DNA of 64,000 nt from JAYPWI01 sp964629575 (GTDB lineage Bacteria; Actinomycetota; Acidimicrobiia; Acidimicrobiales; Poriferisodalaceae): positions 1 through 64,000 of the forward strand of contig CAZVUM010000013.1 in NCBI GenBank assembly GCA_964629575.1, given 5' to 3'. The first letter of the stretch is position 1, and every line of letters starts with the position of its first letter. The translations under genes and the position numbers were made by a program. This document shows, in pieces, positions 24,172-32,482 of this stretch. The notes below the pieces were generated by a model. The model worked only from the letters and a program-made list of their open reading frames with translations, did not search any database and had not been told where the DNA came from.

Positions 24172-24948
24172 ATGGACCCCATCTGTGACGATCTCGAGGC
24201 CGAAACAGCGGCGCTGCGCGCCATCGTGGAGGGACTCTCCGAGGACCAATGGCGCCTTCCGACCCCAGCGGCGGGGTGGGACACGCACGAGACGGTCATC
24301 CACCTCGGCATGGCGGATGTCGCCGCCAGTACCGCAGTACTCGACGCCACCGGTTTCGCCGAGCTGAAGCAGATGATGGCGAGCGGGAACAGCGACCTCC
24401 ATCGGCTCGGCGACGTCGATGTCCACTCCATGAGCGGCGCCGAGGTGTGGCAGTGGTTCGAAACGGAGCGGTCGCGCATGACCGACGCTTTCCGGGCCCT
24501 CGGCCCCAAGGACCGCATTCCCTGGTTCGGCCCGGACATGAGCGCGCTGTCCTTTGCGACGGCACGGCTGATGGAGACCTGGTCGCACAGCCACGATGTC
24601 GCGGACACGTTCGGTCTGGCCTACCCACAGACGGACCGGCTTCGGCACGTCGCGCACATCGGGGTCACGACGCGCGGTTGGAGCTACGCGAACCGCGGCC
24701 AGGCCGTTCCCGAAGGGCCGGTGCGGGTGGAGCTTGCCGCGCCCAGCGGGGACACGTGGACGTGGGGCCCCGAAGACGCAGCCGATGTCGTGCGGGCCGA
24801 TGCCTACGAGTTCTGTCTCCTGGTCACCCAGCGGCGGCACCATTCAGAGGTGGAACTCGATGTCACCGGCCCCCTCGCTCAGGAGTGGGTGGAGATCGCT
24901 CAGGCGTTCGCCGGCCCTCCGACGGACACCCCTGCCGGACGCAGCTGA
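24172..24948 (+). CDS. TIGR03084-type metal-binding protein of the DinB/MDMPI superfamily
   Basis: A 258-residue protein with the four-helix DinB/maleylpyruvate-isomerase fold. The metal triad is visible as His44 (ETVIHLGMAD), Glu135 and His139 (METWSHSHDVAD). The N-terminal LSEDQWRLPTPAAGW is the usual entry motif. Relatives use mycothiol as thiol cofactor; the mycothiol ligase gene mshC in this window fits that, but many members have no known reaction. It ends 3 bp from the convergent propeller-protein gene. Confidence 0.8.
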   Translation: MDPICDDLEAETAALRAIVEGLSEDQWRLPTPAAGWDTHETVIHLGMADVAASTAVLDATGFAELKQMMASGNSDLHRLGDVDVHSMSGAEVWQWFETERSRMTDAFRALGPKDRIPWFGPDMSALSFATARLMETWSHSHDVADTFGLAYPQTDRLRHVAHIGVTTRGWSYANRGQAVPEGPVRVELAAPSGDTWTWGPEDAADVVRADAYEFCLLVTQRRHHSEVELDVTGPLAQEWVEIAQAFAGPPTDTPAGRS

Positions 24949-24951
24949 GGC

Positions 24952-27900
24952 TCAGCCGATCGGCGCGACGGCGGTGATCTCGGAGTCCAACGTCACATCG
25001 CCGAGTGACCCCAGGAACGCCTTGTCGGAGAAGGTGAAGACCCCTCCGTCGCTGGCCACCATCAGGTAGCCGTCTCCGTAGGCCACCATGGCGTTGATCG
25101 GCGCGTTGAGCTCGATACCCGGGAGGACCTGCGGGACGCTTCCTCGATACGAGGCGCCGCCGAAGCTGAAGGTTCCGCCATCGGCGGCCACCAACCAGTA
25201 CCCATCTTGTGCGGGGGTCGGCACCAGGCCGACGATCGGCGCAGTCAGCCAGTCGGCTGCCGCGGTTCCCTGGGCCACGAGGTCGACGACGGTCTGGATC
25301 GACCCGTGAAAGGCCGCGTCGCCGTTCGCGAAGATTCCGCCGTCGGACCCGACCTGGTAGTACCCGTTGCCGCTCGGTGTGGCGACGGAGTCGATGATGG
25401 GACCGTTGAGTTCGAGATGGCTGACGTCGCCGTGGTGCGTGGCGGCTCCGAAAGCGACCGCCCGACCCCGATCGGTGAAGATCCAGTACCCGTCGGAGGT
25501 GGGCAGCGCCGACATCGAGACAGCCCCCTCGCCCGCGTCGAGTTCGACTGCGGTGTCGAACAGGTCGCCGTAGTGAAGGGCGTCACCGAACGCCGAAACG
25601 GTTCCGGACGTGTCGAGAACCCAGTACCCGCCGCCGGTATGGGTGGGCGTGAGGGCAACCGCGCGTGCGCCGTTGAGGACAAGGGGGCCCATGGCCTCCG
25701 CGTCGCCGAAGCCGTGGACGCGCCCAGCCACTTCGAGCATCCAGTAGCCCTCCAACGGGCGTAGCGGTACATACAGCTGTGGGGGGTCGGGGTCGGCGGC
25801 GGCGCCCACCTCGTTGTGAGCCGTCACCACCACGATGTGATCTGCGTCGCCGTCGAGCCCGTCGATCCGGGCCGTGGTCGTGTCGCCGTCGACCTCCACC
25901 TTCACTGTGGGGCCTGCGCCGACGCGTGTGACGTCGACGGAGTAGCGCGTCAACGGTGCGCCGCCGTCGGTCGCGGGTGGATCCCAGGTGATCGTCAGCC
26001 GCGCCCCTGGTCGTGGCACCGCGGCATCTTCGACCTCGGCAACGTCGTCTGGCACCGCGAGCACGTTGCGTGGCGCGCCGGGTGCGGTCACGGGAAGCCC
26101 GACGCGGTCGCTCGCCGACGAGAGTCGATCGGTCGAATCCAGGAGCTCCCTGGTGACGACCGCCAGCGAGTCGTCGACGGGAGACGCGCTCACCCAGACG
26201 CCGCGCAACGCGGCGCGTTCGTGCAGCGGTTGGGAGACCCCACGGGTCGGTCCCCACGTGCCGTCGGCAGCCCGCACGGCGTGCAGAACGCGTTCGTCCC
26301 CGTTGACGAAGCCGCTGTGTACGACACCGAAGCCCCCGCCGGGAGCCGCGGTCACCGCGGGGCGACGGGTAGAGCGCGGGCCAGACACCTCCGATGGCGC
26401 GACGTCGCCCGGCGACCAGAGCTCGTAGAGCGTGTCCGTACTCCCGTCGAGATGAACGATGAGCGTGGCGATCAGCGCATCACCGTTCTCGTCGATTCCG
26501 GCGTGGGAGCGCGTGTAGGAGACACCGGACGGCTGCTCCACTCGGTGACGAGTCTGGCTACCCCCTGGCGAGATGCGCACCACGTTGCGCTCGATCGCAA
26601 CCGAAGCACCGGCGGCGCCCACCGTGGACTGCGTGAGCACGTACGTGCTCCCGGTGACCGGGTCGTAGAGCACCTCTTCGACGACCACTGCCTCGCCGGG
26701 ATCGGCGGTCTGGACGACGGTCGGCTCGCCGAGCCGCCCCAGTCCTGTGTGATCGAAGCGCGCAACGGCGACTTCGGGTCCCGCGCCGAGTGGCCTCGTC
26801 CACGCCGCGACGATGTTCGCGGTCGCAGGGTCGCGACTCAGTCGGCCGCCCGTCGACGGCCCGTCGTCGACGGCGACTCCTGCCGCGGTGCGCGATCCCG
26901 AGGTGCCGATCTGGCTCAGAACGAGCCGCTGCCCGGCCTCGGCGCCCGAGCCGTCGTCGTGCAGAGCGATCCAACCGTCCGTGTCCTGGCGTGCGATCAC
27001 GTCGTCGAGCCGGACGAACGCACCGGCGAGCGGTCCCGACAGCTGTCGGGGGTCACCGATCGGTTGACCGTTCGGAGCGAGGCGTTGGAGAAACGACGCA
27101 GTTGCGCCGGTTGCGCCATCGAACTCGTGCCAGCCGACCAGGGTCTCGCCGGATCGAGGGTGGACGGTGAGGCGCAGCTCGCCCAGGAGCGCGTCGTTGG
27201 CAAGCGAGTGGAAGAGGTGCGGGGAGCTCTCGCGCAACACGTCGGGATCGGTGCTGTCGAGAAGCGGTGCCCCTACGGTCAGTGCGTCCGGATCGCACTC
27301 GTCGCGGGGACCCGCTCCCCACGACGAGCCGTTGGGACCGCCGAGCACGGCGACCACTGCGGATCGATCGAGGACCGCGCCCTTCGTGTAGCGGACGTAG
27401 CAGCTGGAGCCCGATGCGTTGTCGAGCACGAGGTGTGTGTGGATCCCCGTAGTGGTCGACACGTTCCAGCACGCGCCACCCAGTGCAAAGGGGGAGGCGA
27501 CCGTCCGGCCGATCCGCACGTCGGCCACCCCGTCGATCACCGTTCCGGAGGGATGCTCGATGTCGGTCAGGTGGTGATACCCGAAGCGTCCGATGGGCTG
27601 ACCGTCGATCGAAACGCTCACCCACACCATCTGCCCACCACCGGTGCAGCCGTAGTCCTCTGGGGGCGCGATCTCCAAGCGGAGCGCTCCGGTGACGTTG
27701 CCGATCCGGGCGTGCACGTCGGTGTCCGGCGCGAACACGTCCATGGTCCAGTCCTCGGCGGCGGTGCGCGAGTGTTCCCAGGGAGCGGTACCGAAGTCGT
27801 TTGCCCACGCTCCCGCGAACGGCATCAGCACCTGGGCGGAGCGAGGTGGACCCTCCGCAGCCGAGGACTGCAGGGCTGCCCAGCCCACCAGGGCCAGGGT

Positions 27901-27963
27901 GGCGATCACAGCAGCGAAAGCTGCGCGGCGAACGTGGTGGTGAATGCGCCCGGCGTGGCTCAC
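24952..27963 (-). CDS. Large secreted protein: degenerate LytM-like domain, fibronectin III domain and six GYW propeller repeats
   Basis: A 1003-residue exported protein with an N-terminal signal helix (AFAAVIATLALVGWAAL). Residues 45-182 recall an M23/LytM barrel (DWTMDVFAPDTDVHARI, FGYHHLTDI, GIHTHLVLDN), but the H-x-G-x-D ligand motif is absent, so it is probably a non-enzymatic binder. A beta-rich middle with Asp/Gly loops follows, then a fibronectin III domain near residue 660-745 (PRPGARLTITWDPPATDGG). The C-terminus holds six repeats of about 40 residues (GYWVLDTSGTVSAFGDA, GYWLVAADGGTFSFGGA and relatives) that should form a propeller. The GTG start at 27963 has a -10 box 10 nt upstream. 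Confidence 0.8.
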   Translation of the reverse strand: MSHAGRIHHHVRRAAFAAVIATLALVGWAALQSSAAEGPPRSAQVLMPFAGAWANDFGTAPWEHSRTAAEDWTMDVFAPDTDVHARIGNVTGALRLEIAPPEDYGCTGGGQMVWVSVSIDGQPIGRFGYHHLTDIEHPSGTVIDGVADVRIGRTVASPFALGGACWNVSTTTGIHTHLVLDNASGSSCYVRYTKGAVLDRSAVVAVLGGPNGSSWGAGPRDECDPDALTVGAPLLDSTDPDVLRESSPHLFHSLANDALLGELRLTVHPRSGETLVGWHEFDGATGATASFLQRLAPNGQPIGDPRQLSGPLAGAFVRLDDVIARQDTDGWIALHDDGSGAEAGQRLVLSQIGTSGSRTAAGVAVDDGPSTGGRLSRDPATANIVAAWTRPLGAGPEVAVARFDHTGLGRLGEPTVVQTADPGEAVVVEEVLYDPVTGSTYVLTQSTVGAAGASVAIERNVVRISPGGSQTRHRVEQPSGVSYTRSHAGIDENGDALIATLIVHLDGSTDTLYELWSPGDVAPSEVSGPRSTRRPAVTAAPGGGFGVVHSGFVNGDERVLHAVRAADGTWGPTRGVSQPLHERAALRGVWVSASPVDDSLAVVTRELLDSTDRLSSASDRVGLPVTAPGAPRNVLAVPDDVAEVEDAAVPRPGARLTITWDPPATDGGAPLTRYSVDVTRVGAGPTVKVEVDGDTTTARIDGLDGDADHIVVVTAHNEVGAAADPDPPQLYVPLRPLEGYWMLEVAGRVHGFGDAEAMGPLVLNGARAVALTPTHTGGGYWVLDTSGTVSAFGDALHYGDLFDTAVELDAGEGAVSMSALPTSDGYWIFTDRGRAVAFGAATHHGDVSHLELNGPIIDSVATPSGNGYYQVGSDGGIFANGDAAFHGSIQTVVDLVAQGTAAADWLTAPIVGLVPTPAQDGYWLVAADGGTFSFGGASYRGSVPQVLPGIELNAPINAMVAYGDGYLMVASDGGVFTFSDKAFLGSLGDVTLDSEITAVAPIG

Positions 27964-27973
27964 GAGGCACTGG

Positions 27974-27979
27974 ACTCTA
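27974..27979 (-). promoter_or_regulatory. -10 hexamer TAGAGT for the propeller protein
   Basis: Minus-strand hexamer 10 nt before the GTG at 27963, a little farther than in the other cases, leaving perhaps a 2-4 nt leader. Confidence 0.4.
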
Positions 27980-28013
27980 GCGCCGGGGTGGGTTCGACAC
28001 GAAGGTCGGCCTG

Positions 28014-28019
28014 TAGTGT
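28014..28019 (+). promoter_or_regulatory. -10 hexamer TAGTGT for coaE
   Basis: Six nt before the GTG at 28026. The divergent spacer to the propeller gene is 62 bp. Confidence 0.55.
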
Positions 28020-28025
28020 GCGGCC

Positions 28026-28658
28026 GTGCTCATCGTGGGACTCACCGGCGGTATCGGAGTCGGAAAATCGACCGTGACGAAGCTCCTGGCTGCCCGCGGC
28101 GCCGTCACAGTCGATGTGGACGCACTCGGACGAGCTGTGATCGCACCGGGCGGAGGAGCCGTCGACGCTGTCGTCGAGCGGTTCGGCTCGTCGGTGCGCG
28201 GTGACGACGGTGGGATCGATCGGGCCGCCCTCGCCGGCATCGTGTTCGGTGACGAGGAGAACCTGGCCGCCCTCAACGCGCTCAGCCATCCGGCCATCAA
28301 CGAGATGCTCGACGCCGCGGTTGACGACGCGGTCGCTGCGACCGAGGACTCCACACGCCTCATCGTCGTTTTCGACATGGCGGTGCTGGTCGAGAGCACG
28401 CTTGGTCAGGACACGCGCCACCCCTACGAGGTGGTCGTGAGCGTCGAAGCCCCACTTCCCATTCGCCTCGATCGACTCGAAGGTCGGGGCATGAGCCGGG
28501 AGGATGCGACGGCCCGCATCGATTCACAGGTCACCGACGACGAACGACGAGCCGTGGCTCAGTTCATCGTCGGCAACGGAGGGGATCTCGACGCGCTCGC
28601 CGATGCCGTCGATGAGCTGTGGAGTCAGCTGGTGGAGCTCAACGCCCAGCGGGGCTGA
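28026..28658 (+). CDS. coaE: Dephospho-CoA kinase
   Basis: A 210-residue P-loop kinase catalysing the last step of coenzyme A synthesis, ATP-dependent phosphorylation of the 3'-OH of dephospho-CoA. Walker A is GGIGVGKST at residues 8-16, followed by VDVDALGRAVI (the substrate Asp), the lid region with LSHPAINEML and the DMAVLVES segment. Length and motif order match the family, without the C-terminal UPF0157 domain fused to CoaE in mycobacteria. The GTG start is supported by a -10 box 6 nt upstream. It ends 21 bp from a convergent hypothetical gene. Confidence 0.95.
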   Translation: MLIVGLTGGIGVGKSTVTKLLAARGAVTVDVDALGRAVIAPGGGAVDAVVERFGSSVRGDDGGIDRAALAGIVFGDEENLAALNALSHPAINEMLDAAVDDAVAATEDSTRLIVVFDMAVLVESTLGQDTRHPYEVVVSVEAPLPIRLDRLEGRGMSREDATARIDSQVTDDERRAVAQFIVGNGGDLDALADAVDELWSQLVELNAQRG

Positions 28659-28679
28659 GCCCCAGACCGATGGCGGCGA

Positions 28680-29945
28680 TCAGCAGTCGGAGCCGGTGAG
28701 CCGGTCGACCGACGCCGCCATGCCGAGGCGGCCTGCAGCGGTGCCGAGCTGGCCGATCACCTCGAGCCCGGCGTCGCCCGTGATCAGCATCGTCGAGCTC
28801 AAGAGATCCGACGTGCTCGTCGCCTCCCCGCGGGCGAACGACGTCAGGGTCTCCACGACCGCCTGAGATCGCCGGCGCGACGGCTGGATGACCATGAGCC
28901 GCGGGTTCGGGACCAGGATCAGTGCTCCGGTCGGGAGCGGCGAGTCGACGATGTCCTCGAGCCAGGCGAGCGCTGTCGCAACGACGGGCAGCCGGCTCTC
29001 GAGAACGATGGTCTCGGCGTCTTCGACGACCACCGTCTCGCAGGTGATCTCTCCGCCGTCACGGGTGTTGGACGTCGCGATCGAAAGTGCCATCTCGGTG
29101 GTGATCCCCCATCGTTCGCACCTGTCTGTGTCGACGAATTCGGGGGTGTCCCCACGCGTGACGGCGATCGCCGCTGAGATACCCGGTGCGAGGTCCAGGG
29201 TCGGGACATCGCGGGGCAGCAGGTGGCGGGCGGTCTCGTCCACGGCAACGAGCCGGAGTGCGCCGATCGCCGCGTCGAGACCGTCGCCCTGGCGCATCGT
29301 CGGCGCAACTGGAGCGACGGGCTCTTCGATCCCCGAAGCCGAAGCCGAAGCCGAAGCCGAAGCCGAAGCCGAAGCGGGGCCGTTGGCGGGGTGGTGGGCC
29401 ATCGAAGCCCGCATGTCACGACCCGAGCGAATGGCCGAGAGAAGATCGTGGCCCGTGGCGGTGTCGGCGACGCTGTCGCTGGGTTCCGCGCTGGGTTCCG
29501 CGCTGGGCGCATCGCCAGTGTCGGGGTCGTCGATGTCGTCCCATGGCTGGACGTCGATGTCGTCCGCCTGGTCCACCTCGAGGGCTTCCCAGGCCAGATC
29601 GGGGGACAGGTCGACCTGCAGATCGCGAGCGAGATCGTCGTCGACGCTCGGCTCTTCGAGCGGGGGCACGACGCGGAGGCCCTCGCTCTCGATGACGGTC
29701 ACGGGCGCGTCGGCCTCCTCGAGCGGCGGTGGCAACTCGATTCCGAGGCTGCCTGCGAACGTGCTGGGTGGGTCGAACGCCGCTGGATCCTCGACGACAT
29801 CGTGCCGGGTGCACGGCGGAGGAGCGTGGGCTTGGGGTGGCTCGTTGAGGAGCAGTCCGGACATCTTTCGCCAGAACGACGGTTCGTCGCTGGTGTCTTG
29901 ACTCTTCTCGGCGAGGGTCTCGGTTGTCGAGTCAACGCTGGTCAC
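28680..29945 (-). CDS. Hypothetical protein with acidic disordered N-terminus and an (Ala-Ser)7 tract
   Basis: A protein of about 421 residues with no signal peptide. Residues 1-190 are acidic and Pro-rich, clearly disordered, with duplicated SAEP units. An (Ala-Ser)7 tract, encoded by seven 6-bp repeats, precedes a folded C-terminal domain of about 200 residues (VPTLDLAPGISAAIAV, then WGITTEMALSIATSN and LILVPNPRLMVIQPS). That domain distantly recalls DUF1444-type proteins, a weak guess. GTG 29945 is preferred to a TTG two codons earlier. Confidence 0.6.
   Translation of the reverse strand: MTSVDSTTETLAEKSQDTSDEPSFWRKMSGLLLNEPPQAHAPPPCTRHDVVEDPAAFDPPSTFAGSLGIELPPPLEEADAPVTVIESEGLRVVPPLEEPSVDDDLARDLQVDLSPDLAWEALEVDQADDIDVQPWDDIDDPDTGDAPSAEPSAEPSDSVADTATGHDLLSAIRSGRDMRASMAHHPANGPASASASASASASASGIEEPVAPVAPTMRQGDGLDAAIGALRLVAVDETARHLLPRDVPTLDLAPGISAAIAVTRGDTPEFVDTDRCERWGITTEMALSIATSNTRDGGEITCETVVVEDAETIVLESRLPVVATALAWLEDIVDSPLPTGALILVPNPRLMVIQPSRRRSQAVVETLTSFARGEATSTSDLLSSTMLITGDAGLEVIGQLGTAAGRLGMAASVDRLTGSDC
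29335..29376. repeat. Hexanucleotide microsatellite, GAAGCC x6 plus GAAGCG
   Basis: Forty-two bases of perfect 6-bp period (last unit with one change) inside the 28680-29945 gene, read on the minus strand as alternating Ala and Ser. Length changes by whole units would stay in frame. A 12-bp tandem repeat, GCGCTGGGTTCC, lies about 100 bp away in the same gene. Confidence 0.9.
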
Positions 29946-30014
29946 GCCCAACCCGTCGGCCGGAAGGCCGTTCGCTCAAGCGGCCACCGCCCCCGGGGAC
30001 GGCCACAGGCGGGC

Positions 30015-30644
30015 TCAGCCGGCCAGATCCGCCACGGTGAAGGCCACCCCGAAGCGCACACACCACACCACGACGGTGGAATAGCGATCCAGATCGACGT
30101 CCGCCGGAATCTCGTAGTTCTGTGGCCCGATGTTCCCCTTGAGGTCGCCGAGGTCGATGAAGTCGTCGTCCAACGCATCGGCGTTTGCGTCGGCGGGCGC
30201 GGCGGACAAGTACACGTTGAGGTCGGGACCGTTGTCTGTGGCGAAGTCCTCGAACCGAAGGAATCGTTGCTCGCTCCCGTCGTTGAGGACCACGGCTCGA
30301 CCGCTGCCGGGGTGACTCCTGGCGCTGAATTCGCCACTCGCGAGCTCGACGATCGCCGGCGCGTCTGGCATCTCATCGCCCGCTTCGACCGTCTGCGGCA
30401 TGTCCGTTTCGTCCGCGGCGGCGTTCATGTCGGCGGCGAGATCCTCGCTGATCTCGTCGGACGGAAGCCCCGACGCACCCGCACCGGACGCGAAGACGGG
30501 AGCTGCTTCGTCGACCTCGTCGTCGATGAACAGCGTGTGGAAACCGAAGAACCCGAAGATCAGCCAGGCGCCCAATGCGGCGAGCACGGCCGCAGCCGGC
30601 ACGGTCACCTTCCAGTGGCGACGGAGGCGTTGGAGAATTGTCAT
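30015..30644 (-). CDS. DM13-domain membrane-anchored protein
   Basis: A 209-residue protein: a basic cytoplasmic start, one transmembrane helix (VPAAAVLAALGAWLIFGFFGF), an acidic linker, then a DM13 domain from about residue 100 with SGEFSARSHPGSGRAVVL, FLRFEDFATDNGPDLNVYLS, LGDLKGNIGPQNYEIP and VVVWCVRFGVAF. DM13 domains carry a conserved Cys and are thought to take part in redox or electron-transfer chemistry outside the cytoplasmic membrane. I see no clear -10 or Shine-Dalgarno site. The neighbours give no strong functional link. Confidence 0.85.
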   Translation of the reverse strand: MTILQRLRRHWKVTVPAAAVLAALGAWLIFGFFGFHTLFIDDEVDEAAPVFASGAGASGLPSDEISEDLAADMNAAADETDMPQTVEAGDEMPDAPAIVELASGEFSARSHPGSGRAVVLNDGSEQRFLRFEDFATDNGPDLNVYLSAAPADANADALDDDFIDLGDLKGNIGPQNYEIPADVDLDRYSTVVVWCVRFGVAFTVADLAG

Positions 30645-30702
30645 GCCCAGTCAACCCAGCTGTCCGAGAAATGGTTCCCGATCCGACGATCTCGACCCCA
30701 TC

Positions 30703-30708
30703 TAGGAT
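30703..30708 (+). promoter_or_regulatory. -10 hexamer TAGGAT for the tandem hotdog gene
   Basis: Eight nt before the GTG at 30717. It decides this start in a frame that is open far upstream. Confidence 0.55.
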
Positions 30709-30716
30709 CGGCGACC

Positions 30717-31532
30717 GTGGCGAAACGCACCTATCCGCATCAGAACCACATCTTGCGACACCTGGAGTTGGTGCATCGCCCCTTGAGGGACGGGAGCCTC
30801 GAGGCGACGATGCCGATCCATCGCGATCTGTGCGATGCGACGGGGTGGCTTCGCCTCGGTGCCGTCGCGACCCTCGTGGACTCGGTCGCCGGGCACCACG
30901 GAGTGCAGCAAGTGACACCGGACTGGGTCGCCACGCTCCACCTGGGCACGGTGCTCGATCGCGCCGCTGTGGGCTCGGAGGTCAGCGCGCACTGTTCTCC
31001 GCTGCGGGTGGGGCGCAACAACGTCGTCACCGAGACCCGGGTGAGCGACGCCGAGGGCGACCTCGCCCGCTCGATCTGCACCTACGCCAGGCTCCCAGCC
31101 CGGTCCGACAACCCCGCTGCCTCCGACGCCGGATCGGCCATTGTCGAATACCGAGAGGATCACCCGCTCGATCCGCGCCCTCCTCTCGACGACTACGTCG
31201 GGGCACGTCCCCGGCCCGATGAGGCTGTCCTCGATCTCGACCATCACGTGCGGATCCACAACTCCTTCGGATCGATCCAGGGTGGTGCGGTCGTGGTCCT
31301 CATGGAACAAGCAGCCGTCCACCTCTGCGACCTCGAGGCCGGGCGAGCTGCCCGATGCCACTCCGCGGACGTCCACTACCTCGCGCAGGCCAAGGGTGGG
31401 CCTTTCGAGATCCGGGCCGCACGCCTTGCGAGCGCAGGATCGACCATGTCGGCGCGTGTCAAGATCGTCGACGTGGGCAACGACGACCGGCTGCTGTCGG
31501 TTGGAACGGTTCACTGCGAGCTGCTCGGCTGA
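30717..31532 (+). CDS. Tandem hotdog (PaaI/4HBT-type) thioesterase-like protein
   Basis: A 271-residue protein with two hotdog domains in one chain. The first (residues 1-125) has a GWLRLGAVATLVDSVAG helix, the second (135-271) IHNSFGSIQGGAVVVLMEQAA. The Asp in the first (VDS) and the Glu in the second (MEQ) sit where PaaI-type thioesterases keep their catalytic acid. Acyl-CoA thioester hydrolysis is likely; the acyl group is unknown. It is followed by an SDR gene 46 bp downstream, probably in the same operon. Confidence 0.82.
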   Translation: MAKRTYPHQNHILRHLELVHRPLRDGSLEATMPIHRDLCDATGWLRLGAVATLVDSVAGHHGVQQVTPDWVATLHLGTVLDRAAVGSEVSAHCSPLRVGRNNVVTETRVSDAEGDLARSICTYARLPARSDNPAASDAGSAIVEYREDHPLDPRPPLDDYVGARPRPDEAVLDLDHHVRIHNSFGSIQGGAVVVLMEQAAVHLCDLEAGRAARCHSADVHYLAQAKGGPFEIRAARLASAGSTMSARVKIVDVGNDDRLLSVGTVHCELLG

Positions 31533-31538
31533 CGAGCG

Positions 31539-31568
31539 GCGCGAAGAGGCGCGAATAGGCGCGAATAG
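31539..31568. repeat. Three tandem 10-bp units in the SDR leader
   Basis: GCGCGAAGAG, GCGCGAATAG and GCGCGAATAG follow one another without gaps and run straight into the GGAGGG ribosome-binding site of the SDR gene. Unit number would change the spacing between the two cistrons. Confidence 0.85.
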
Positions 31569-31578
31569 GGAGGGACAG

Positions 31579-32379
31579 ATGGATCTCGGGCTCACCAGCC
31601 GCGTTGCCGTGGTGTCTGGCGGCTACCGGGGCACCGGCGCAGGGACCGCGCGCGTTCTCGCCGCCGAGGGCGCCCGCGTGGCGGTACACGGTTTCGAGCC
31701 GGGCCAGGCGGACGCGGTCGTCGCGGGGATCTCCGATGCCGGGGGCCACGCCCTCGCCGTCGACGCCGACCTCGGGGACGTTGCAGCGGTCGAGGAGATG
31801 ATCGGCGCGATCGAAGCCGCCTGGGGGCCCGTCGAGATCCTCGTGAACAACTACGGGGCTCCGGGCCGCTCCAACTGGGCGACGCCGGCGGACGAGTGGG
31901 TGGATGGCTGGGAGCGCAACGTCCAGACGGCGGTTCGGCTCACCCAACGCGTCCTCCCCGCGATGCGTTCGGCGGAGTACGGGCGTGTGGTGTTCCTCGG
32001 TACGGTCGGAACCGAACGGCCTGGAGCGCGCAACCCCGACTACTACTCGGCCAAGGGCGCGCTTCCGGTTCTGATTCGCTCGTTGGCCAAGGATCTGCGT
32101 GGTACCGGCATCACCGCCAACCTCGTCTCCCCGGGGATGATCGCCACCGACGAGGTGCGGGCCTCGGTCATGGCTCGAGCAGCGCGTGAAGCGGGCGAGG
32201 ACGACATCACCTGGGACGAAGCGCAGCGGTGGGCGCTCGAGGAGTCGATGCCGAACCTCACCGAGCGGATCCCGGACCCCGAAGACGTGGGCCGTCTGGT
32301 TGCCTTTCTCGTGAGCGAACACTCATGGCATCTCACGGGGGCCGACATCAAGTTCGACGGCGGTGCGCTGGACGCGTGA
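31579..32379 (+). CDS. SDR-family oxidoreductase
   Basis: A 266-residue short-chain dehydrogenase. The cofactor loop is SGGYRGTGAGTA, a variant of TGxxxGxG with Ser first and an extra Tyr; NNYG stands for the usual NNAG; the catalytic Tyr-Lys pair is in DYYSAKGALP, with the Ser position occupied by Gly-Thr (FLGTVGTE). The family reduces or oxidises carbonyl/alcohol groups with NAD(P). The missing Ser makes full activity less certain. Start ATG 31579 with GGAGGG upstream; the frame is open farther upstream only as a shadow of the hotdog gene. Confidence 0.85.
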   Translation: MDLGLTSRVAVVSGGYRGTGAGTARVLAAEGARVAVHGFEPGQADAVVAGISDAGGHALAVDADLGDVAAVEEMIGAIEAAWGPVEILVNNYGAPGRSNWATPADEWVDGWERNVQTAVRLTQRVLPAMRSAEYGRVVFLGTVGTERPGARNPDYYSAKGALPVLIRSLAKDLRGTGITANLVSPGMIATDEVRASVMARAAREAGEDDITWDEAQRWALEESMPNLTERIPDPEDVGRLVAFLVSEHSWHLTGADIKFDGGALDA

Positions 32380-32384
32380 TCCCG

Positions 32385-32400
32385 TCCCCGCTTTCGGGGA
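32385..32400. terminator. Short stem-loop after the SDR gene
   Basis: TCCCCG-cttt-CGGGGA forms a 6-bp stem with a 4-nt loop 6 bases after the stop codon. There is no T-run, so an intrinsic terminator is only a possibility. Confidence 0.3.
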
Positions 32401-32436
32401 ACCTCCGTCGCCGGCGATGCGTTACCTCCAGAGGTC

Positions 32437-32457
32437 CGCGAGACAGGGTCTCCGCGA
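32437..32457. promoter_or_regulatory. Near-palindrome in the leader of the sulfite-oxidase-like gene
   Basis: CGCGaGACAGGGTCtCCGCG is close to two-fold symmetry (arms CGCGAGAC and GTCTCCGCG with one extra base), about 25 bp upstream of the start at 32483. It may be an operator. Confidence 0.3.
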
Positions 32458-32482
32458 CGGGAGATCTCGTGAGGAAGAACCG

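Noticed and set aside
32385..32400. Confident intrinsic terminators
   Set aside because: Every stem-loop found after a gene (32385, 11224, 19483, 53474) lacks a T-run, so none is called with confidence.
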